NCBI GenBank assembly: GCA_023410905.1
Contig: JAEYPL010000249.1
Location: 1-18,543, forward strand
From: Pseudomonadota bacterium
GTDB lineage: Bacteria; Pseudomonadota; Alphaproteobacteria; Rhizobiales; Hyphomicrobiaceae
DNA length: 18,543 nt
Direction: 5' to 3'
Shown: positions 13,200 to 18,543 of the stretch, piece after piece
How the letters are laid out: every line of letters starts with the position of its first letter
Numbering within the stretch: position 1 is the first letter of the stretch
The notes under the pieces: generated by a model
Seen by the model: only the letters and a program-made list of their open reading frames with translations
What the model was told of the DNA's origin: nothing
The model's database searches: none
Program-made: the position numbers and the translations under genes

Positions 13200-13907
13200 T
13201 CAGGTCTCTTTGAAGCGATAACCCACCCCGTAAAGTGTTTCAATCACGTCGAAATCGTCGTCGACCTGCTTGAACTTCTTCCTGAGCCGCTTGATGTGGC
13301 TGTCGATCGTGCGATCGTCCACGTAGACTTGGTCATCGTAGGCCGCGTCCATGAGCGCGTCACGGGTCTTGACCACGCCGGGACGTGTCGCAAGCGCTTG
13401 CAGAATAAGAAACTCTGTGACCGTGAGCGTGACCGGGCGATTGTCCCAGTGGCACGTGTGGCGCTCGGGATCGAGGCGCAGCTTGCCGCGCTCGAGAATG
13501 CGGGCGGCCTCGGTCGGCGGTGCGGTGCCGTCCTTCGCCTGGGCGCGACGCAGCACGGCCTTGACGCGCTCGACGACGAGGCGCTGCGAGAAGGGCTTCG
13601 CGATATAGTCGTCGGCGCCCATCTTGAGGCCGAACAGCTCGTCGATCTCCTCGTCCTTGGACGTGAGGAAGATGACCGGCATGTCGGACTGTTGGCGCAC
13701 GCGGCGGAGAAGCTCCATGCCGTCCATGCGTGGCATCTTGATGTCGAAGATGCCGAGATCGGCGGGCTCTTCGGTCAGCGCCTCGAGGGCAGCCGCGCCG
13801 TCAGGGTACGTCCGCACCTTGTAGCCCTCTGCCTCGAGCGCCATGCGGAGTGCCGTCAAAATGTTGCGCTCGTCATCGACGAGGGCGATCGAACTCTTCT
13901 CTTTCAT
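13200..13907 (-). CDS. chvI: Response regulator ChvI (OmpR/PhoB family)
   Basis: This 235-residue DNA-binding response regulator is the partner of ChvG. The receiver domain has the acidic pair D11-D12, phospho-acceptor D55 (FDIKMPRMDG), T82 and K104 (YIAKPFSQR). The stretch PVIFLTSKDEEIDELFGL is highly characteristic of ChvI orthologues. The C-terminal winged helix (about 130-233) ends in RTIDSHIKRLRKKFKQ and YGVGYRFKET. Phosphorylated ChvI activates envelope and exopolysaccharide genes and represses motility in related bacteria. The ATG at 13907 is preceded by GAGG/AGGATG sequences at uneven distances. The usual divergent pckA gene is missing; a 483-nt gap lies upstream instead. Confidence 0.95.
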   Translation of the reverse strand: MKEKSSIALVDDERNILTALRMALEAEGYKVRTYPDGAAALEALTEEPADLGIFDIKMPRMDGMELLRRVRQQSDMPVIFLTSKDEEIDELFGLKMGADDYIAKPFSQRLVVERVKAVLRRAQAKDGTAPPTEAARILERGKLRLDPERHTCHWDNRPVTLTVTEFLILQALATRPGVVKTRDALMDAAYDDQVYVDDRTIDSHIKRLRKKFKQVDDDFDVIETLYGVGYRFKET

Positions 13908-14390
13908 GGCCTCGACATCCTGGCTGTGGACGCACGCTTCCGAGCCTCTATGGCTTCAGCGTGGGCGAATTGTGACGGCGCGAACCGGCGCGCCGAACTT
14001 TTGAACGGCGAGTAACTATGCCCCTTTTGGAGGCGCCTCGCCAAGGCTAGCACGCCGCTGCGGTGCCCGTGTCGGACTTTTGCACAAGCTGACGGTGGTA
14101 GGGGGCGACGGGCTCAATCATCGGCTTTTCCAGCGCGCCAGCGTCCTATGCGCTGCCAAATCTATCCCAATGACGCAAAACAGCAAAATCGATGGCTGCC
14201 AACATAGAAATCATGGCGTTCCGCGACCGCCACCGGCTCATGCGGCCCTCTGCCGCGCCCGCGTCCGTGGCATTCGTCATGACGGCTAGTCAGGGCTTGG
14301 CGGCGGCCGTAGCATCCGGTTCAATATGCTTCCAATCCTAGCGGCTTGCGTTCGGCGGCCGCTTCCCTTGCTGTTCAGGAAAAGCCTCGC
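13908..14390. other. 483-nt intergenic region between chvI and lpdA
   Basis: No confident gene lies here. It must hold the divergent promoters of chvI and lpdA. A candidate chvI promoter is listed separately. A short frame at 14192-14341 (+, 49 codons, MAANIEIMAFRDRHRL...) has no ribosome site and only moderate GC at third positions, so I do not call it. The stretch 14150-14215 is richer in A/T than its surroundings. CGGCGCGCCG at 13986-13995 is a perfect palindrome. No tRNA, riboswitch or clear terminator was recognised. Confidence 0.6.
14015..14044 (-). promoter_or_regulatory. chvI: Candidate chvI promoter
   Basis: On the minus strand, TTGGCG (14044 to 14039) is followed after 18 nt by CATAGT (14020 to 14015); each matches consensus at 4 of 6 positions. 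Transcription would start near 14008, giving a leader of about 100 nt. The match is moderate. Confidence 0.3.
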
Positions 14391-15836
14391 ATGACCGCCA
14401 CCAGCTTCGACATCATCATCATCGGCGCCGGACCCGGCGGCTACGTGGCCGCCATTCGCGCCGCTCAGCTCGGCTTCAAGGTGGCGATCGTCGAGCGCGA
14501 GCACATGGGCGGCATCTGCCTCAACTGGGGCTGCATACCGGCCAAGGCGCTGCTGCGCTCGGCCGAGATCTATCACTACGGCACGCACGCCAAGGACTAT
14601 GGCCTCAAGCTCGAGGGAACGCTGACGGTCGATACACCCAGTGTCGTTCAGCGCTCGCGGGATGTGTCGAAGCGCCTCAACAACGGCATCGGCTTCCTGA
14701 TGAAGAAGAACAAGGTGTCGGTCATCTGGGGTGAGGCTGTGATCGAGAAGCCGGGCCGCGTCCAGGTCTCAGCCTCGAAGAAGCCGCCCATGCAGCCGCA
14801 GATCCCGCCGCCGGCTGGTACGCTCGGCGCCGGCACCTATGAAGCCAAGCACATCATCATCGCGACAGGCGCCCGCCCGCGCGCCCTTCCGGGCATCGAG
14901 CCCGATGGCAATCAGGTGTGGACGTACTTCGAGGCCATGATTCCGAAGACCATGCCGAAGTCGCTGCTCGTTGTCGGCTCCGGCGCCATCGGCATCGAGT
15001 TCGCGTCATTCTACCGGACCATGGGCTCGGAGGTGACGGTCGTTGAGCTGCTGCCTCAGATCCTGCCTGTCGAAGATGCCGAGATTGCAGCGCATGCAAG
15101 GAAGCGCTTCGAGAAGCAGGGCATGAAGATCATGACCGGCTCGAAGGTCGTGGCGCTCGACAAGAAGAGCGACAAGGTCATCGCCACTATCGAGGACGAC
15201 AAGGGCAAGCGGACGACGGGTGAGTTCGAGAAGGTGATCTCGGCTGTCGGTGTCGTCGGCAATATCGAAGGGCTCGGGCTCGAGAAGCTCGGCGTGAAGA
15301 CGGATCGCGGTACCATCGTCACCGACGGTCTCGGCCGCACGAATGTCGCCGGTATCTACGCGATCGGCGATGTCGCGGGGCCGCCGATGCTCGCGCACAA
15401 GGCCGAGCACGAGGGTGTCATTTGCGTCGAGACCATCAAGGGTCTTCACACGCACGCCATGGACAAGCTTCAGATTCCAGGCTGCACGTACTGTCATCCG
15501 CAGATCGCGAGTGTCGGCCTCACCGAGGCCAAAGCCAAGGAGCAGGGTCGCGAGATCAAGGTTGGTCGCTTCCCCTTTGCCGGTAACGGCAAGGCGATCG
15601 CGCTTGGTGAGCCGGAGGGGCTGGTCAAGACGATCTTCGATGCCAAGACCGGACAGCTTCTTGGCGCACACATGGTCGGTGCGGAGGTGACCGAGCTCAT
15701 CCAGGGCTTTGTTACGGCAATGGGGCTGGAGACGACCGAGGAAGATCTCTTCCACATCGTCTATCCGCATCCGACGCTGTCCGAGATGATGCACGAGAGC
15801 GTGCTCGATGCGTTCGGCCGCGTCATTCATACCTGA
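14391..15836 (+). CDS. lpdA: Dihydrolipoamide dehydrogenase (E3)
   Basis: This 481-residue flavoenzyme is the E3 of 2-oxoacid dehydrogenase or glycine cleavage complexes, reoxidising dihydrolipoyl groups with NAD. The FAD-binding GAGPGG (12-17), the redox disulfide C43/C48 (GGICLNWGCIPAK), the NAD-binding GSGAIG (196-201), ATGARPRALPG and the C-terminal H460/E465 pair (HPTLSEMMHE) are intact. A lysine/proline-rich insertion at about 127-150 (KKPPMQPQIPPPAGTLG) is typical of Rhizobiales-type enzymes. There is no N-terminal lipoyl domain. The start at 14391 has AGGAAA about 9 nt upstream; the frame extends to 14346 without a ribosome site. No E1 or E2 genes are adjacent; a GST gene follows after 12 nt. 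Confidence 0.95.
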   Translation: MTATSFDIIIIGAGPGGYVAAIRAAQLGFKVAIVEREHMGGICLNWGCIPAKALLRSAEIYHYGTHAKDYGLKLEGTLTVDTPSVVQRSRDVSKRLNNGIGFLMKKNKVSVIWGEAVIEKPGRVQVSASKKPPMQPQIPPPAGTLGAGTYEAKHIIIATGARPRALPGIEPDGNQVWTYFEAMIPKTMPKSLLVVGSGAIGIEFASFYRTMGSEVTVVELLPQILPVEDAEIAAHARKRFEKQGMKIMTGSKVVALDKKSDKVIATIEDDKGKRTTGEFEKVISAVGVVGNIEGLGLEKLGVKTDRGTIVTDGLGRTNVAGIYAIGDVAGPPMLAHKAEHEGVICVETIKGLHTHAMDKLQIPGCTYCHPQIASVGLTEAKAKEQGREIKVGRFPFAGNGKAIALGEPEGLVKTIFDAKTGQLLGAHMVGAEVTELIQGFVTAMGLETTEEDLFHIVYPHPTLSEMMHESVLDAFGRVIHT

Positions 15837-15848
15837 GGTGGAAGCACT

Positions 15849-16475
15849 ATGATGAAGTTCTACTACGCGCCTTACACGTGTGCGCTTGCCTCCCATATTG
15901 CCCTCGAAGAGGTGGGAGCGGACTACGAGGCCATTCGCATCGACTTCAAGTCGGCCCAGCAGCTTTCAGCCGATTATCTGTCGATCAATCCCAAAGGGCG
16001 CGTCCCGGCTCTTGTCACGGATCGCGGCGTGATCACCGAGACGCCGGCCATCCTCGCCTATATCGCTCAGACCAATCCGGGCAGCGAGTTGGCGCCGATC
16101 ATTGACCCGTTCGCATTTGCCGAGGTGCAGTCGCTGACGAGTTATCTCTGCTCGACGGTGCATCCGGCTCATTCCCACGGCATCAGGGGCGCGCGCTGGG
16201 CGGACGATCCTGCGGCGCACGAGGCCATGAAGGCGAAGGTGCCGCAGAATATGACGGACCACTTCACGGTGCTCGAGAACCGCTATTTTCGCGGGCCGTG
16301 GATGATGGGCGATACCTACACCATCGTCGATCCATACCTCTTCACTATCGCCGAGTGGCTGAAGCAGGACAGTGTCGACATCAATAAATTCCCGCGCATT
16401 GCGGATCACTTCAATCGCATGAAGCAGCGTCCGGCCGTCGCCAAGGCTGTGGCCGAAGAACGCGGCAAAAGCTGA
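15849..16475 (+). CDS. Glutathione S-transferase family protein
   Basis: This 208-residue cytosolic GST has a thioredoxin-like N-terminal domain (1-80) with FYYAPYTCALASHIALEE, where C11 occupies the position of the catalytic cysteine of Beta-class enzymes. It also has the cis-proline motif NPKGRVPAL (P53) and the glutathione-contacting ETPAIL (E64-T65). The helical C-terminal domain includes the capping motif TIVDPYLFTIAEWL. It probably conjugates or reduces small electrophiles or disulfides with glutathione. GAGGTGGAAG lies just upstream; the second ATG codon (15852) is an equally possible start. It is tightly spaced with lpdA (12 nt) and the DUF1028 gene (19 nt), suggesting one operon. Confidence 0.92.
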   Translation: MMKFYYAPYTCALASHIALEEVGADYEAIRIDFKSAQQLSADYLSINPKGRVPALVTDRGVITETPAILAYIAQTNPGSELAPIIDPFAFAEVQSLTSYLCSTVHPAHSHGIRGARWADDPAAHEAMKAKVPQNMTDHFTVLENRYFRGPWMMGDTYTIVDPYLFTIAEWLKQDSVDINKFPRIADHFNRMKQRPAVAKAVAEERGKS

Positions 16476-16494
16476 GCCGCCAACAGGTACTGGC

Positions 16495-17208
16495 ATGACG
16501 TGGTCCATCATTGCCCGCGACGTCGAGGGCGGCCGCATCGGCGTTGCTGTCGCGACGTGCAATTTCGCCGTCGGTGCACGCGTGCCGCACATCAGGACGG
16601 GCATCGGCGCTGTCTGCACGCAGGCTCTGACGAACCCGTTCTTCGGGCCGCGGGGACTCGCACTTCTGACGGCCGGGGGTAGTGCGGAGGACGTTGTCCG
16701 CATGCTCATGATGGCTGATGAGGGGCGCGAGCATCGCCAGGTGCACGTCATGGATCGCGACGGCCGCTTTGCCGCAGCTACGGGCGCTGCGTGTGTCGGC
16801 TGGTGCGGCCATCTCATCCGGCCGACGATCTCGGTGGCCGGCAACATGCTGGCCGGGCCTCAAGTGATCGAGGCAACGGCGGACGCCTACGAGGCGGCGC
16901 CCGACCTCCCCTTGCCCGAACGGCTCGTGAGGGCCATGCAGGCGGGTGAAGCGGCCGGCGGCGACAAACGCGGACGCCAGTCGGCGGCGCTCATCGTGCA
17001 TGACGAGGAAGATTCGGCCATGCTCGACATTCGTGTCGATGATCACGTCGAACCGCTGATCGAGCTGGCACGCCTGGAGCTGGTGTCGCGCGAGCGCGCC
17101 ATTCACGCACGCCGCTTCGGCCCGACGCGCGATAATCCCAGCGGTCTCCTCGATCGTCCTGCTCTCGAGGTTGCGATCCAGCACTCGGTGGACGAGGGCT
17201 ATCGCTAG
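16495..17208 (+). CDS. DUF1028 domain-containing protein (Ntn-hydrolase-like fold)
   Basis: This 237-residue protein matches DUF1028 (PF06267/COG3342) closely at the N-terminus: TWSIIARDVEGGRIGVAVAT, NFAVGARVPHIRTGIGAV and TQALTNPFFGPRGLALL. Later conserved parts are AGNMLAGPQVIEA, GGDKRGRQSAALIV and the C-terminal RLELVSRERAIHARRFGP. The family has an Ntn-hydrolase-like fold but its substrate is not established; amidase or peptidase activity is only a suggestion. It has no signal peptide. A weak ribosome site (CAGG) lies about 9 nt before the ATG. It is the third gene after lpdA and gst, and its TAG stop shares the tetranucleotide CTAG with the stop of the convergent MFS gene. Confidence 0.9.
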   Translation: MTWSIIARDVEGGRIGVAVATCNFAVGARVPHIRTGIGAVCTQALTNPFFGPRGLALLTAGGSAEDVVRMLMMADEGREHRQVHVMDRDGRFAAATGAACVGWCGHLIRPTISVAGNMLAGPQVIEATADAYEAAPDLPLPERLVRAMQAGEAAGGDKRGRQSAALIVHDEEDSAMLDIRVDDHVEPLIELARLELVSRERAIHARRFGPTRDNPSGLLDRPALEVAIQHSVDEGYR

Positions 17209-18446
17209 CTGTCGCGCATCTTGCCGCGCCAACTCATGGCGAGGGCGGCGCCTGCGATAGTCACACATACCGCAGCCATGACAAAGGCTGCGCGGTAGCC
17301 GAAGCCCGTGATCACGAGCCCTGCGATGGGCGGTATCACGACGTAGGTCGCGAATAGGAAGAACGTAGCGCCCGCCGTCGCCTCGCTGACCCGGCCGGGG
17401 GAGAGTGCGGCGACCTCCGCCACCCATAGGCCATTCCAGGTCGCGACGGAAAGGCCGGAGGCGATCGCAACGGCGGCGAGCGCCGGCGTCGACCAATCCG
17501 CACCGATCGAGGCGATGGCAATCGCCGATGCCGACGACATTGCCGCGAGCCAGCACAGCACCAGCCGCGTCGAGCGGACCCAGTCGGCGACCAAGCCGAA
17601 GATGACGCGGCCGGCGACGCTGGTGAGTTGGTTGAGTGCATAGAGGAAGCCAGCGAGCTTGAGATCGTAGCCGAGGCCGGTGGCGAGATAGGTGACGAAG
17701 AAGGCGTTGAGCGTTCCCTGCACGGTCGCGTAACCGATGCTGCCGAGAGCGATAATGCGCAGGCCGGGAATGGCGGCGACGGTCACGAACGGCTGGCGCA
17801 GGTTCGAGAGTGCGAACAGCGCGGCGGGGCGGAAGCGCGCGCGTTCCGCGGGCCCGTTGAAACGGCGCGGCGCGAGCAGCAGCGGAATGCTCGTGACCAG
17901 GAGGAGGATGACGATCGCGCCGAGTGCAATGCGCCAGCCGTACAGTGCCGCGATCGCGCTGCCGGCGATCCCAGCAATGGCGCCGCCGAGCGGCACGCCT
18001 GCCTGGCGGAAGGAGAACATGCGGTTGCGCACGCGGGCTGGCGTGTTCTCCGCAAGGATCTGGCTTCCAGCGGGGCCTGTCGTCGCGTAGGCGAAGCCGA
18101 TCAGCAGCGCGCCGGCGATCATCAGCACGTAGGAGCCTGTCGCCAGCAACGCGGCGCCCGTCACGCCGATGGCGACGCCGGCGATCAGTGCGCGAACCGG
18201 ACCGAGCGGGATCGTGAACGCCGAGTTGGCCATGTAGAGCCACACCGAGCCGAGGCCTGAGGCTCCGGCGAGCAGGCCGTAGGCGGCCGGCGGCATTCCC
18301 GCGCTTGCCATCATCATCGGCGCCAGCACGCCGAGCGACAGCATCAGGGGCGAGGCGCCGATCAGTGAGATGAAGACGACGTTGAAGGCAGCGAGTGTCG
18401 CGGTGGGAGGCGTGCCGGCGTCGGATGTCGGGCGGGTGTCGTTCAC
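17205..18446 (-). CDS. MFS transporter
   Basis: This 413-residue membrane protein has about 12 helices, beginning with LAAFNVVFISLIGASPLMLSLGVLAPMMM. Family-level cues are the arginine-rich cytoplasmic loop RNRMFSFRQAGVPLGGAIAG between early helices and a repeat of the fold in the second half (VAGRVIFGLVADWVRSTRLV, an A-like motif). It belongs to the broad MFS_1 group; the substrate is unknown. The start is GTG at 18446, with no ribosome site of its own. Instead the GTG overlaps the TGA of a 25-codon ORF (GTGA), so translation may be coupled. The stop overlaps that of the DUF1028 gene within CTAG. Confidence 0.88.
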   Translation of the reverse strand: MNDTRPTSDAGTPPTATLAAFNVVFISLIGASPLMLSLGVLAPMMMASAGMPPAAYGLLAGASGLGSVWLYMANSAFTIPLGPVRALIAGVAIGVTGAALLATGSYVLMIAGALLIGFAYATTGPAGSQILAENTPARVRNRMFSFRQAGVPLGGAIAGIAGSAIAALYGWRIALGAIVILLLVTSIPLLLAPRRFNGPAERARFRPAALFALSNLRQPFVTVAAIPGLRIIALGSIGYATVQGTLNAFFVTYLATGLGYDLKLAGFLYALNQLTSVAGRVIFGLVADWVRSTRLVLCWLAAMSSASAIAIASIGADWSTPALAAVAIASGLSVATWNGLWVAEVAALSPGRVSEATAGATFFLFATYVVIPPIAGLVITGFGYRAAFVMAAVCVTIAGAALAMSWRGKMRDS

Positions 18447-18520
18447 GTTGGGGCGGCCGCCTTCGCATAGACAGCGCGCTCGACGACGTGGGTGAAACGT
18501 TCATCGACGTTGAGCGTCAT
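18443..18520 (-). CDS. Putative 25-residue leader ORF overlapping the MFS start
   Basis: On the minus strand an ATG at 18520 is preceded by a strong Shine-Dalgarno sequence (GGAGG, 7 nt away) and opens a 25-codon frame (MTLNVDERFTHVVERAVYAK then AAAPT). Its TGA overlaps the GTG start of the MFS gene in the tetranucleotide GTGA. The arrangement is typical of translational coupling, and the MFS gene has no ribosome site of its own. The peptide has no recognisable domain. It could be a coupling leader, a small protein, or a spurious frame if the MFS gene starts elsewhere. Confidence 0.4.
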   Translation of the reverse strand: MTLNVDERFTHVVERAVYAKAAAPT

Positions 18521-18543
18521 CCCGCATCCTCCACACTCGCGAG

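Noticed and set aside
14080..14289. 69-codon plus-strand frame in the chvI-lpdA gap
   Set aside because: It begins at a TTG with no ribosome site, has atypical composition and no recognisable motif.
16411..18504. 697-codon open frame on the minus strand
   Set aside because: It runs antisense to the GST end and DUF1028 gene and in another frame of the MFS gene. Its translation is arginine-rich and low in hydrophobic pattern, as expected for a shadow frame in high-GC DNA.
1..18543. CRISPR arrays, transposases, integrases, toxin-antitoxin or phage-defence genes
   Set aside because: None seen on either strand: no regularly spaced repeats, no DDE or recombinase motifs, and every substantial coding region is assigned to a chromosomal metabolic, transport, signalling or conserved hypothetical family.

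Overview
The window reads as ordinary chromosome of a high-GC alphaproteobacterium, most likely of the order Hyphomicrobiales (Rhizobiales). The best markers are a ChvI/ChvG two-component pair, a DUF3126 protein next to cysE, a periplasmic BTLCP cysteine peptidase and a Rhizobiales-type dihydrolipoamide dehydrogenase with a proline-rich insertion. I see no CRISPR array, insertion sequence, phage gene, rRNA or tRNA, and no base-composition break that suggests recent transfer.

Layout. Positions 1-1622 (+): the end of cysE (serine acetyltransferase), a DUF3126 protein and a gamma-class carbonic anhydrase-like protein, closed by a hairpin. Positions 1647-3118 (-): a tandem-PilZ protein followed by a BTLCP peptidase. 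A dyad-rich 226-256 nt divergent region follows, with a good sigma70-type promoter for a secreted TPR protein (3375-4067, +). Next come an orphan amino-acid-type solute-binding protein (4110-4976, -) and, divergent from it, a processive-type family 2 glycosyltransferase with an unusual N-terminal domain (5102-7009, +). Positions 7052-8772 (-): an SDR then aldo/keto reductase operon, divergent from an agmatinase-family ureohydrolase (8864-9784, +). Positions 9785-13907 (-): chvI, chvG and an MFS exporter. A 483-nt gene-poor gap follows, then lpdA, a glutathione S-transferase and a DUF1028 protein (14391-17208, +). The window ends with an MFS transporter on the minus strand, preceded by a possible translationally coupled leader ORF.

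How the genes may work together. Three features within about 3.5 kb (1647-5430) touch cyclic-di-GMP and cell-surface biology. They are a protein with two complete PilZ motif sets, a BTLCP peptidase of the clan that contains LapG, and a polysaccharide-synthase-like glycosyltransferase whose N-terminus resembles the GspE/MshEN helical domain. This is the most interesting part of the window, but the link is inferred from proximity and family knowledge. ChvI/ChvG is the envelope/acid-stress regulator of this order; here it lacks its usual pckA and hprK/PTS neighbours. The remaining genes look like housekeeping and accessory metabolism. I found no convincing previously undescribed multi-gene system; the findings are regulatory and synteny observations with modest interest scores.
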